Below are positions 36,516 through 46,201 of a stretch of 64,000 nt of DNA, one piece after another; position 1 is the first letter of the stretch, and every line of letters starts with the position of its first letter. The DNA lies in the NCBI RefSeq assembly GCF_024189315.1, contig NZ_JAIZEO010000002.1, forward strand, positions 1 through 64,000, read 5' to 3'. Origin of the DNA: Halobacillus sp. A5 (GTDB lineage: Bacteria > Bacillota > Bacilli > Bacillales > Halobacillaceae). The position numbers and the translations under genes were made by a program. The notes below the pieces were generated by a model that saw nothing but the letters and a program-made list of their open reading frames with translations, was not told the DNA's origin and searched no databases.

Positions 36516-36613
36516 TTATTGGATTTAAAGTATGCTCATCAATTGCACGTGTAAAAACGGTTTGTTTAATTTTGTGAATTTTGAAATAATAAGAATAGAT
36601 AAGGAGGGGAAGG

Positions 36614-36825
36614 ATGAAAGTCGAAAAGATTTTTGGTCTATTTAGTCTTGCTTTTATATAACTCACCCAATTAAACTGCTGCCTTTCGCTCTGATTGCCG
36701 GAGGTATTAACTTTCTTATTATAGGATGGAGAAGTTTAGGAAGGAATAAAGACTCGTGGGGATACTTCTATATATTTGTATCGGTTTTTTGCGCTTTTTA
36801 TGGGAGCTTTAAGTTATTTGCATAA
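36614..36825 (+). pseudogene. frameshifted small membrane protein gene
   Basis: AAGGAGGGGAAGG precedes ATG at 36614, but the frame stops after 15 codons (MKVEKIFGLFSLAFI). A shifted frame continues as YITHPIKLLPFALIAGGINF and ends at 36825 with two hydrophobic segments. One missing T in CTTTTATATAAC (about 36650-36661) would join them into a protein of about 71 aa. It is either a pseudogene or a base-call error. Confidence 0.45.
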
Positions 36826-36921
36826 AGTCATTAAAGTAATTGTTTCTATTCCTTCAGCATAGGGAAGGAATTCTCTTTTAAACTGACCCAGGCCTGTCAT
36901 TAGGTTTTAGCATAAAAAGAA

Positions 36922-36945
36922 AAACCGCTGCATGCTGCAGCGGTT
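36922..36945 (-). terminator. terminator of tRNA-Ser
   Basis: AAACCGCTGCA and TGCAGCGGTTT form a perfect stem with a three-base loop. On the minus strand TTTTTC follows, downstream of the tRNA 3' end. Confidence 0.8.
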
Positions 36946-36992
36946 TCTGTTCTCTATAATCTCCAATATTTATGCGCGATTGTTGAAAATAA

Positions 36993-37085
36993 TGGCGGAG
37001 GAGGAGGGATTCGAACCCCCGCGGGCCGTGAAGCCCCTGGCGGTTTTCAAGACCGCTCCCTTCAGCCGAACTTGGGTACTCCTCC
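36993..37085 (-). tRNA. tRNA-Ser (anticodon UGA), CCA encoded
   Basis: This is a 93-nt class II tRNA: acceptor GGAGGAG/CTCCTCC, anticodon loop CTTGAAA (TGA), a long variable arm (AGGGGCTTCACGGCCCG) and a T-arm with TTCGAAT. It ends G-CCA in the DNA. It lies beside serS, as in B. subtilis. Confidence 0.95.
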
Positions 37086-37103
37086 GTGTGACCGACAATA
37101 AAT

Positions 37104-37132
37104 AATATATCACTTCATAGTTTATCCGTCAA
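37104..37132 (-). promoter_or_regulatory. promoter of tRNA-Ser
   Basis: On the minus strand TTGACG (37132-37127) and TATATT (37109-37104) are 17 bp apart, about 20 bp upstream of the tRNA. Confidence 0.7.
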
Positions 37133-37276
37133 TATTATTGTCGATTTTTTTGTGAAATTGTTTACAGATTGGTTATCTGCCTGCCCATTATACTAATACG
37201 GCGGTGCTCAGTCATGTCGATGATGTTTATTAAGGAACTGACTCCAATAAAGGCTGGCCAGTTCCTTTTTCAAAAA

Positions 37277-38551
37277 CTATTTAATCACTTTTTTACCGCC
37301 CATATAAGGTTGAAGCACCTCAGGGACGACCACGGAACCATCTTCCTGCTGATAATTCTCAAGAATGGCCGCTACCGTACGGCCGATTGCTAAACCAGAA
37401 CCGTTTAGTGTATGCACATACTCAGGTTTTCCTTTTTCTTCTCGGCGGAAGCGAATGCCGGCACGTCGGGCCTGGAAGTCTTCGAAGTTTGAGCAGGAGC
37501 TGATTTCACGGTACGTATCATTGCTTGGAATCCATACTTCAATATCGTACTTCTTCGCAGCCGTAAATCCTAAATCTCCTGTACACATACTCATGACGCG
37601 GTATGGAAGTTTTAGGAGCTGAAGGACTTTCTCTGCATGCCCTGTCAGGTCTTCCAGCACTTGATAAGAATCTTCGGGTTTAGCGAACTGGACAAGCTCT
37701 ACTTTGTTAAACTGGTGCTGGCGGATCAGTCCGCGTGTGTCACGGCCTGCAGATCCTGCTTCTGAGCGGAAGTTTGTGCTGAAGGCGACAAACTTTTGCG
37801 GAAGCTGCTCCATGTTCAAAATTTCATCACGATGATAATTGGTAACCGGGACTTCAGCCGTCGGCACGAGGAAGTATTCCCAATCTTCAATTTTAAAAGC
37901 GTCCTCTTCAAACTTAGGCAGCTGCCCGGTTCCTGTCATCGATGTGCGGTTAACGAGCTGAGGCGGCAGCATTTCCTGATAGCCATGCTCGTCGGAATGA
38001 AGGTCCATCATGAAATTAAGTAAGGCTCTCTCTAAACGCGCCCCCAGCCCTTTATAGAAAACAAAGCGGCTTCCGGTCACTTTAGAAGCTCTCTCAAAAT
38101 CTACAATTCCTAAATCTGTGGCGACATCCCAGTGGGGCTTTGCTTCAAAGTCAAACTGAGGGACCTCTCCCCATTTGCGGTCTTCAATATTATCGTCTTC
38201 ATCCTCACCCACCGGGACGCTTTCATGAGGAATGTTAGGGATTGATAACAGCAGCGTATCAAGACGTTCCTCCACCTGTTTTAATTCAGCATCGAGCTCT
38301 TTTATGCGATCCCCTACCTGACGCATTTCTTTAATTTTATCGTCCGCATCCTTTTTTTCCTTTTTCAAAGTAGAAATTTCTTTTGATACTTCATTTCTTT
38401 TTGCTTTCAGCTCTTCCGTTTCCTGGATCAGCTCACGACGGCGGCTGTCTAAATCACCGAATGTATCAAGATCAGAAAGGTCTTCCCCTCTTTTTAGCAG
38501 CTTTTGCTTCACGTCTTCAAAGTTCTGGCGTAAATATTTCATGTCTAACAT
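37277..38551 (-). CDS. serS: seryl-tRNA synthetase
   Basis: This 424-aa class II synthetase has an N-terminal long coiled-coil arm (about 30-105, [20 protein letters not shown]). Motif 2 lies around [21 protein letters not shown] and motif 3 around [18 protein letters not shown]. It charges tRNA-Ser, including the neighbouring tRNA. ATG at 38551 has AAAGGAGG. The frame stays open upstream through the T-box leader, but that part is not protein. It is regulated by the T-box. Confidence 0.96.
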   Translation of the reverse strand: MLDMKYLRQNFEDVKQKLLKRGEDLSDLDTFGDLDSRRRELIQETEELKAKRNEVSKEISTLKKEKKDADDKIKEMRQVGDRIKELDAELKQVEERLDTLLLSIPNIPHESVPVGEDEDDNIEDRKWGEVPQFDFEAKPHWDVATDLGIVDFERASKVTGSRFVFYKGLGARLERALLNFMMDLHSDEHGYQEMLPPQLVNRTSMTGTGQLPKFEEDAFKIEDWEYFLVPTAEVPVTNYHRDEILNMEQLPQKFVAFSTNFRSEAGSAGRDTRGLIRQHQFNKVELVQFAKPEDSYQVLEDLTGHAEKVLQLLKLPYRVMSMCTGDLGFTAAKKYDIEVWIPSNDTYREISSCSNFEDFQARRAGIRFRREEKGKPEYVHTLNGSGLAIGRTVAAILENYQQEDGSVVVPEVLQPYMGGKKVIK

Positions 38552-38572
38552 GGTATGTCCTCCTTTAATAAA

Positions 38573-38822
38573 AATTAAAAAACTCCCGCCCCTTTTATTG
38601 AAAAAAGGGACGAGAGCTTGGTAATGAGTTCCCGCGATACCACCCTGGTTGAAGGCACTATGACCTTCCGGCTTAAGACTCATAACGGTGAGACGCCGGT
38701 TTATCCTACGTAAAGGTTCAGATAAACTACTCAAGGACGGATTCTCAAGCCTTCTTCATCAGTTCCCACCAGCCACTGACTCTCTAAGGAAGAATAAACC
38801 TGATACTATCTCCTATCATCAT
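38573..38822 (-). promoter_or_regulatory. T-box riboswitch of serS
   Basis: The leader holds the T-box core AGGGTGGTATCGCGGG (38646-38631), an upstream stem I with AGAGAGTC and a GAATCC segment, and an intrinsic terminator. The terminator is a GC-rich stem at about 38615-38580 with a T-run. The likely specifier codon is TCC in GAATCCG (serine). Uncharged tRNA-Ser would favour the antiterminator and raise serS expression. Confidence 0.88.
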
Positions 38823-38869
38823 ATCTTCGTAATTACACTATCTTTCAAATAAGAATAGCGGATTCTCGA

Positions 38870-39460
38870 TTAAGATGCAAGTGATTTTTTAGAAGCTTCG
38901 ACCATTTGTACAAAATGCTCGGTTAATCGATGATCATCTGTCAGCTCAGGATGGAATGAGCAGGCCAGGAAATTATCCTGCTTCGCAGCTACGATATTGC
39001 CTTCGTATTCAGCTAATACAGTGGCTCCATCTCCGACCCCTTCAATATAAGGTGCACGAATAAAGACTGCATTATACTGATCAGCAACACCTTTAATATC
39101 CAGCGGCGCTTCGAAGCTTTCGCGCTGGCGGCCAAAGGCATTCCGGCGGACGCGGATATCCATTAATCCTAAGTGAACATCATAAGACCCATCAATTTCA
39201 GAAGCTAACAGGATTAATCCAGCACACGTACCAAAGATCGGCTTTCCCTGCTGCCCAAATTGACGAATAGGCTCAAGGAAATTGTATTTATCAATGAGAC
39301 GACGAATCGTAGTGCTTTCCCCTCCAGGGATTATCAAACCATCAATCTCATCCAGCTGTTCAATTTTCTTCACGACCATACCTTCTGCTCCAGATGCTTC
39401 TACCGAACGGATGTGTTCACGAAAAGCTCCTTGAAGCCCTAACACACCAATTGTAGTCAT
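38870..39460 (-). CDS. pdxT: pyridoxal 5'-phosphate synthase glutaminase subunit
   Basis: This 196-aa class I glutaminase has GGEST (about 46-50), the nucleophile Cys in GTCAGLIL (about 77-84) and the His-Glu pair in SFHPELTDD. It releases ammonia from glutamine to PdxS. AAAAGGAGA precedes ATG. It lies 97 bp after pdxS in the same operon. Confidence 0.95.
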   Translation of the reverse strand: MTTIGVLGLQGAFREHIRSVEASGAEGMVVKKIEQLDEIDGLIIPGGESTTIRRLIDKYNFLEPIRQFGQQGKPIFGTCAGLILLASEIDGSYDVHLGLMDIRVRRNAFGRQRESFEAPLDIKGVADQYNAVFIRAPYIEGVGDGATVLAEYEGNIVAAKQDNFLACSFHPELTDDHRLTEHFVQMVEASKKSLAS

Positions 39461-39557
39461 GATGCATGTCTCCTTTTTGTTTCATAAGCTGCCCTTCACT
39501 TGAGCGGACAAGAGGACGGGGCTGCTTGACGTAATCATCTCTCTCCGCTTTTCTTTC

Positions 39558-40442
39558 TTACTGACTTCTTTCCTGCATGCGCTGATCTTCTGTTAATGTG
39601 CTCATTTCAATACCCTTCATCGCTGTTCCAAGACCTTTAGAAATTTCAGCGATCAGCTTATAGTCGTCGTAATGAGTGGTTGCTTCTACGATGGCACGGG
39701 CAAATTTAGCCGGGTTGTCTGACTTGAAGATTCCTGATCCAACGAAAACTCCGTCTGCGCCTAGCTGCATCATTAGAGATGCGTCAGCTGGGGTAGCAAT
39801 TCCGCCTGCAGCAAAGTTTACGACAGGAAGACGTCCTTCTTCACGAATTTCCAGCAGAAGGTCGAATGGCGCGCCATGATCTTTAGCGTAGACCATCACT
39901 TCATCCTCAGACATGCTTTGCAGCTGACGAATCTGTGATTGGACCTGACGCATGTGACTGACAGCTTCTACAATGTTTCCTGTACCTGGTTCACCTTTTG
40001 TACGAAGCATAGACGCGCCTTCACGAATTCGACGGGTCGCTTCCCCAAGGTTTCGGCAACCACATACAAATGGTACCGTGTAGTCGTCTTTTTTAATGTG
40101 GTAGATTTCATCAGCCGGAGTTAATACTTCACTCTCATCGATATAATCTACTCCCATGGATTCCAGTACACGAGCCTCTGTAATATGGCCGATACGTGCT
40201 TTAGCCATTACAGGGATTGATACGGCATTCATAACTTCCTCTACAATGGTAGGGTCCGCCATACGCGCTACGCCGCCCGCTGCACGAATATCAGATGGAA
40301 CACGTTCGAGAGCCATTACTGCTACAGCTCCAGCTTCTTCAGCGATTTTTGCCTGCTCCGCATTTACAACGTCCATGATGACGCCGCCTTTTTGCATTTC
40401 TGCCATTCCGCGTTTTACGCGGTCAGTACCTGTTTGAGCCAT
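39558..40442 (-). CDS. pdxS: pyridoxal 5'-phosphate synthase lyase subunit
   Basis: This 294-aa (beta/alpha)8 protein is highly conserved ([22 protein letters not shown] in parts, VMAKARIGH). Lys residues in VMALERV and MAKARIG regions form the active site. It combines ribose 5-phosphate, glyceraldehyde 3-phosphate and ammonia to make PLP. GGGAGG precedes ATG. Confidence 0.97.
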   Translation of the reverse strand: MAQTGTDRVKRGMAEMQKGGVIMDVVNAEQAKIAEEAGAVAVMALERVPSDIRAAGGVARMADPTIVEEVMNAVSIPVMAKARIGHITEARVLESMGVDYIDESEVLTPADEIYHIKKDDYTVPFVCGCRNLGEATRRIREGASMLRTKGEPGTGNIVEAVSHMRQVQSQIRQLQSMSEDEVMVYAKDHGAPFDLLLEIREEGRLPVVNFAAGGIATPADASLMMQLGADGVFVGSGIFKSDNPAKFARAIVEATTHYDDYKLIAEISKGLGTAMKGIEMSTLTEDQRMQERSQ

Positions 40443-40562
40443 GATAATTCCTCCCTGAATATCTATAATAGTCGATCATAATGATCTGAATCTTTTTTCC
40501 TAAAATCTATTGTAACGCATACGAGCGCTAAATCCTACTAGATAAATTGGATTTTTCCCAGC

Positions 40563-41900
40563 TTAGAACCAGCCTTTGACTACACTTACAGCACTTGAGT
40601 AAATATCACTGAAAAAGTCGCCTACAGCACCTACCGTCAGCATAAACCAGTTTGCTTTTTCTACACTTGAAGAAGTGACAACATCTACTTCTGTACGGAG
40701 TTTTTCTCCTGTATGCAGATCGCTGTACGTTTCTTCACCGTTATAAACAAGCTCAGCGGTTCCTACTTTTTCTCCTGCTTCAAACGGTGCTTCAAGCTGG
40801 CCGTTCTTATCTAAAGAATCCTCCGATAAGTTCACTTCCACCTCGTATTGGTCATCTTCGCCGCTTTTCACCGGAGCCGTAATCGCACCTGCTGTTTCAA
40901 GCTCTACCGCATCATCTTTCCCTTTTGAAACTTCAATTTCTGATTGGCCATCGATCTGGTGGCCATCCTGGAATAATTCTTTTTCTTCAAATTCATTAAA
41001 GCCGTATTCAAAAAGCTTCTTCGTTTCTTCAAAACGCGCATCTTCACTTTCTGTTTTCATAACCACAGAAATCAAACGCTGACCGTCACGTTCCGCAGTA
41101 CCTGTAAAGCAGTATCCGGCTAAATCGGTAAAGCCTGTCTTCAATCCATCCACGCCTTCATAGCTTCCTGCCGCTAACTGCCCCGGCATCCCAGGCAGCA
41201 TACGGTTCCAGTTAATAATCTCCTGGCCGTCAAATTCTGTTTCCGGCACAGAGGAAATCTCCAGTGCTTCTGGATAGTCATTCACAAGATGATAAGCTAA
41301 AATAGCCGCAGACCGCGCCGATAACAGGTTCGTATCGTCTCTTTCTGTACCTTCAGGATAATTGTCTCCAAGGTCACTATTTTCTAATCCGGAGGCATTA
41401 ACGAATTGGTAATCTTCCATGCCTAATTCTTCCGCTTTCTCATTCATCATTTCTACAAATTCGCCTTCTGAGCCTGCCACTAGTTCAGCTAGTGCAATCG
41501 ATGTAGCATTGTCAGAATTAATCGCCATCGCTTCATAAAGCTCACGAACCGTATAATCTTGACTTTGTGTTAAACCAACTCCAGAAAATGTAGAGTCAGC
41601 GGATATGCTATATGGATAATCACTTATTTGTGTGGTAGTCTCCCAATCAATTTCGCCTTCTTCTATAGCTTCTAATACGAGATATTCCGTCATCATTTTC
41701 GCCATACTTGCTGGAGGTAATGTTAAATCAGAATCCTTCTCGTATAAAATTTTTCCTGACTCTGCGTCAACTAGTATTGCTGAATCGGCTTCAACATCCA
41801 CTGTGTCTGCGTATGTAGGTTCAGGATTTCCAAAAACCGTAACGACACTTAAAATAAAGGCCATCCCCAGGACCAACGATGCTTGTAATCTTAACTTCAA
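40563..41900 (-). CDS. dacA: D-alanyl-D-alanine carboxypeptidase (PBP5-type)
   Basis: The protein of about 445 aa has a signal peptide, the SxxK motif PPASMAK (Ser65, Lys68), the SDN motif in AINSDNATS and KTG in DGLKTGFTD. A strand-rich domain and an amphipathic C-terminal anchor follow. It trims the terminal D-Ala of peptidoglycan stems. TTG at 41900 is preferred because GGAGG is nine bases away; an upstream TTG at 41909 touches that site. Confidence 0.94.
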   Translation of the reverse strand: MKLRLQASLVLGMAFILSVVTVFGNPEPTYADTVDVEADSAILVDAESGKILYEKDSDLTLPPASMAKMMTEYLVLEAIEEGEIDWETTTQISDYPYSISADSTFSGVGLTQSQDYTVRELYEAMAINSDNATSIALAELVAGSEGEFVEMMNEKAEELGMEDYQFVNASGLENSDLGDNYPEGTERDDTNLLSARSAAILAYHLVNDYPEALEISSVPETEFDGQEIINWNRMLPGMPGQLAAGSYEGVDGLKTGFTDLAGYCFTGTAERDGQRLISVVMKTESEDARFEETKKLFEYGFNEFEEKELFQDGHQIDGQSEIEVSKGKDDAVELETAGAITAPVKSGEDDQYEVEVNLSEDSLDKNGQLEAPFEAGEKVGTAELVYNGEETYSDLHTGEKLRTEVDVVTSSSVEKANWFMLTVGAVGDFFSDIYSSAVSVVKGWF

Positions 41901-41964
41901 CTCTCTCAACCTCCACGGAATAATAAATAATGTGCATCTTTAATATTCTACCATATGCCACCAT

Positions 41965-41998
41965 AAAAAAATAGACAGGGAAAAGTCCCTGTCTATGA
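41965..41998 (-). terminator. terminator of guaB
   Basis: ATAGACAGGGA pairs perfectly with TCCCTGTCTAT around a four-base loop, followed by TTTTTTT on the minus strand. Confidence 0.85.
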
Positions 41999-42011
41999 TT
42001 TATTTTGAGGG

Positions 42012-43538
<1,527 letters not shown>

Positions 43539-43639
43539 TTATACACTTTCTTATTGTTAATTACAATACGACAATAAATCTGCTTTTTCAAGAATAAAAT
43601 CAGCTGTATCCCTTGAAATAATAGGAAAGGAGAACGACT

Positions 43640-44350
43640 TTGGCAAATCAGGACCTCGTGTTTCTAACGTACTTAAAATCCACTTCTCATACGCGGGAAT
43701 ACTTAAATTACTGTTATCGGCATCACGGAGAGGAACAGGCGAAGCTGCTGGCTTATGAAAATGCCGAACGGTTTAGTTATGGTCTTCAACTGGGAGAAGA
43801 ATTCTTAACTTCTGCTGCGCAGACACCCTTCAGTGTGAAGCCTTTACTTTATTACTATAGTTTAACTCATTTTTTAAAAAGTTGTATCGTAACGGTGGAT
43901 CCTGCTTATCCCACAACCTCTAAGGTGCTGGCCCACGGACTCTCCACCCGAAAAAGAAAAAAGCAGCATTATCGATTTTTAGAGGATGAGATTCGGATTC
44001 AGCCGCATGGACTGTTTCCTTATGCAGCATCGAGCTTATTCGGCATACAAACCTTCCCGAATAAAGTCTCGATGGACCATCTTCTTCACCCCTTACTTTT
44101 TATGCAGGCCATTTATGATTACAAGGAAAAAAGAACACCGAAAACACCGCTTTTCCCAGAATTAACTGCCTCTTTTGCTGTACTCTATAATTTGAGTATG
44201 CTCGTCCGTTACGAAGGGGAATGGTGGGGGGAAATGATGCAGCTGCGCGACCGTGAAGATTATGTATTTATTCATCACTTTCTTGATTCCATGCCTCATC
44301 AAATTTATCATCTAACGTCTTCATGGCTAAAAAAACAGTCTCCTTTTTAG
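43640..44350 (+). CDS. yaaC: YaaC family protein
   Basis: The 236-aa protein resembles B. subtilis YaaC, a conserved protein of unknown function beside guaB (THTREYLNYCYRHHGEEQAKLL-like start, TTSKVLAHGLSTRKRKK). TTG at 43640 has AAAGGAGAA. Its last codons (QSPF) lie in a CAGTCTCCTTTTTAG sequence that recurs twice downstream. Confidence 0.82.
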   Translation: MANQDLVFLTYLKSTSHTREYLNYCYRHHGEEQAKLLAYENAERFSYGLQLGEEFLTSAAQTPFSVKPLLYYYSLTHFLKSCIVTVDPAYPTTSKVLAHGLSTRKRKKQHYRFLEDEIRIQPHGLFPYAASSLFGIQTFPNKVSMDHLLHPLLFMQAIYDYKEKRTPKTPLFPELTASFAVLYNLSMLVRYEGEWWGEMMQLRDREDYVFIHHFLDSMPHQIYHLTSSWLKKQSPF

Positions 44351-44529
44351 AGTTCCAGACTGTTGAAAAAGCTTGGATGAATGTACACAATAAGGGGTGA
44401 ACCCGGAGGGCTATAAAGGCCCGAGGAAAGGGAGTCGTTTCCTAGAACCCTTTCCTCCTAATCCTGCAAGGGATGTATACGCACTTTCGAGCTCAACAAA
44501 CTGAAAAACCAGTCTCCTTTTTAGAGACT

Positions 44530-44567
44530 AGCAGGCTGTCGAGAAAGTCTCGACAGCCTGAATTTTT
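44530..44567 (+). terminator. strong hairpin terminator at the start of the IS remnant
   Basis: AGGCTGTCGAGA pairs perfectly with TCTCGACAGCCT around AAG and is followed by GAATTTTTTT. It probably lies at the end of an insertion element. Confidence 0.7.
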
Positions 44568-44835
44568 TTGATTTCTTTTATTTTTCACCGCGTTTATTTG
44601 TTATCGGGTGATCTTTTGTTTCAGTCCAGAAAAGAACGACAAAATGAAATGGAAATCGTAACGATTGAAGAGCTTGTCCCGGAAAAATACTTACTCCGTA
44701 AGATTGACCAATATATAGATTTCTCCTTTATCCCCGAAAAAGTTCGAGAGCAGGCGTTACTGACGGCTGCCTGCCAGAACATGAAAAAGATTGCCCTTCA
44801 CCTAACCAAGGTGAGTTAGGTGAAGGGCGGTCAAA
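44568..44835 (+). pseudogene. internally deleted IS1182-family-like transposase
   Basis: The frame 44568-44819 joins an N-terminal transposase segment (IVTIEELVPEKYLLRKIDQYIDFSFI) to a C-terminal one (REQALLTAACQNMKKIALHLTK). The whole DDE core is missing. Both parts resemble IS1182-type transposases. A 14-bp perfect inverted repeat (GCCCTTCACCTAAC with GTTAGGTGAAGGGC, about 44804-44835) overlaps its end. It is a dead, MITE-like derivative. Confidence 0.75.
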
Positions 44836-44942
44836 TACCAGGAGACTCCTGCGGAAAAACGGGCGATCCGAGACCCCGCAGTGGGGTTTTCACGAGGAGG
44901 CTCGGGCGTTCGTCCGCGGAAAGCGAATGGTATTTGTCCGCA
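44830..44942. repeat. Bacillaceae-type dispersed hairpin repeat
   Basis: The stretch carries GGAGACTCCTGCGG, AGACCCCGCAG, GAGGAGGCTCG and CCGCGGAAAGCGAA. This is a recognisable mosaic seen scattered in many Bacillaceae genomes, and it is bordered by AAATACCA and TGGTATTT. It is intergenic and probably mobile or formerly mobile. Confidence 0.6.
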
Positions 44943-45029
44943 CGGGCGCACAAAAAAAAGCTTGTAGTAAAACACAAGGTTTCTCTACAAGCTGCCAGTC
45001 TCCTTTTTAGAGACTGTTTTCGTGTTTCT

Positions 45030-46130
45030 TCAAGTGTCATAGACTTCATCAATATGGAGATCCTTATGATCCTTTAATGAAATTATAGTGGAATTCTCTT
45101 CGATTCTCACCATCGGTCGTGTAGGATGAGCAGGTTCTATAAAAACAATTTCAGCCATTTGATTTGTCGTCAGCCTCACTTTAGTCCCTGTCGAATAATT
45201 GGCCATTTCATTGATAAAGGTTTGGATTACCTGATGGTCGTAACGGCCGAATTGTTCCTGGATTAACTCTTCTAATACTTTAAAAGGGGACTGCTTCTTC
45301 CGGTAAATACGTTCAGACGTCATGGCATGGTACATATCACTGACTGCAATAATCTGGCTGAAGCGGTGAATTTTTTCTTTTCTCAGACCGAGCGGATATC
45401 CGCTTCCGTCCAATCGTTCATGATGCTGAAGAATACCAAGCTTGGCCTGCCCCCCGAGCGAAGCGATATTTTCCACTAAACGGTAGGAATAAGTAGGATG
45501 CTTTTTTATCTTTTCAAATTCCTGCTCTGTCAGAGGTCCCTTTTTTTGAAGAAGTTTAGGGTCAATCCGCGCCATTCCGCTGTCACTCAATAAACCGGCA
45601 AGACCTGCCTGAATCCACTCTCCGCGGCTGAACCCTAATTTTGATGCTAAATAAGCAGAGATTAACCCCATGGCTACACTATGATGGGCCCCATAGGTTT
45701 CTTCTGAGGAAAAATGGTGGAGCAGGAAAAGCTCGCGTTTTGAGTGTACAGCTCTTTCAATAAGCGGAACCATAAATGTACGGACTTCATGCATATGAAT
45801 AGCAGATCCGCCCTGCCATTGTTCAAACCATTCCTGATAGTTTTTCACAGCTTCTAAGTAATGGTCATGAAAGGGAAGCTCAGTTCTGGATGAAGGTTCT
45901 TTGAAGTTTTCTTTTATAGGTGTTTCTTCTATTTGTTTTGAGGGGACAAAAGGTTTTCCGCTTGAAAGCCTGGGGCCGACTTCTACGGCAGGAATTTGAA
46001 ATTTATGTAATACTGATATATGTATGTCATTAACGACTGTGTTCTTTGGAATAATCGGTTTTTTCGTTTTGACCATAACATCTTTAACGAGAATACAGCC
46101 TTCTTGTAATTGGGATGGATGTACTTTCAA
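45030..46130 (-). CDS. HD-GYP-like protein with a degenerate HD site
   Basis: The protein of about 366 aa has an N-terminal domain and a C-terminal HD-GYP-type domain: HHSVAMGLISAYLASKLGF, then LLSDSGMARIDP, and HHERLDGSGYP. In active HD-GYP phosphodiesterases the second motif is HDIGK. Here it is SDSGM, so the metal-binding His and the Lys are lost. It may bind c-di-GMP or act as a scaffold without cleaving. TTG at 46130 has a well-spaced AGAGGTG; the GTG at 46139 lies too close to it. It follows gyrA on the same strand. Confidence 0.8.
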   Translation of the reverse strand: MKVHPSQLQEGCILVKDVMVKTKKPIIPKNTVVNDIHISVLHKFQIPAVEVGPRLSSGKPFVPSKQIEETPIKENFKEPSSRTELPFHDHYLEAVKNYQEWFEQWQGGSAIHMHEVRTFMVPLIERAVHSKRELFLLHHFSSEETYGAHHSVAMGLISAYLASKLGFSRGEWIQAGLAGLLSDSGMARIDPKLLQKKGPLTEQEFEKIKKHPTYSYRLVENIASLGGQAKLGILQHHERLDGSGYPLGLRKEKIHRFSQIIAVSDMYHAMTSERIYRKKQSPFKVLEELIQEQFGRYDHQVIQTFINEMANYSTGTKVRLTTNQMAEIVFIEPAHPTRPMVRIEENSTIISLKDHKDLHIDEVYDT

Positions 46131-46152
46131 TACGCTCACACCTCTTTATTTA

Positions 46153-46196
46153 TAAAAAAGCCGCTCTGCCTCTAAAAGGTCAGGCGGCTTTTTCAC
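46153..46196 (-). terminator. terminator of gyrA
   Basis: GCCGCCTGACC and GGCAGAGCGGC (minus strand) form an imperfect long stem followed by TTTTTT, just past the gyrA stop. Confidence 0.75.
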
Positions 46197-46201
46197 AAAA
46201 A

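Larger units (their letters stand above)
44337..45015. repeat. three copies of a short repeat flanking two inserted modules
   Basis: AGTCTCCTTTTTAGAG occurs at 44337-44352, 44511-44526 and 44997-45012; the last two copies match over 21 bases. They enclose module A (44353-44510, no gene recognised) and module B (44527-44996, IS remnant plus hairpin repeats). The repeat is itself a small inverted repeat (AGTCTC/GAGACT). The pattern suggests serial insertion or duplication after yaaC. Confidence 0.6.

Noticed and set aside
38552-38734. N-terminal extension of SerS through the leader
   Set aside because: The extension lies in the T-box and terminator; the ATG at 38551 has a strong ribosome site and matches the SerS N-terminus.
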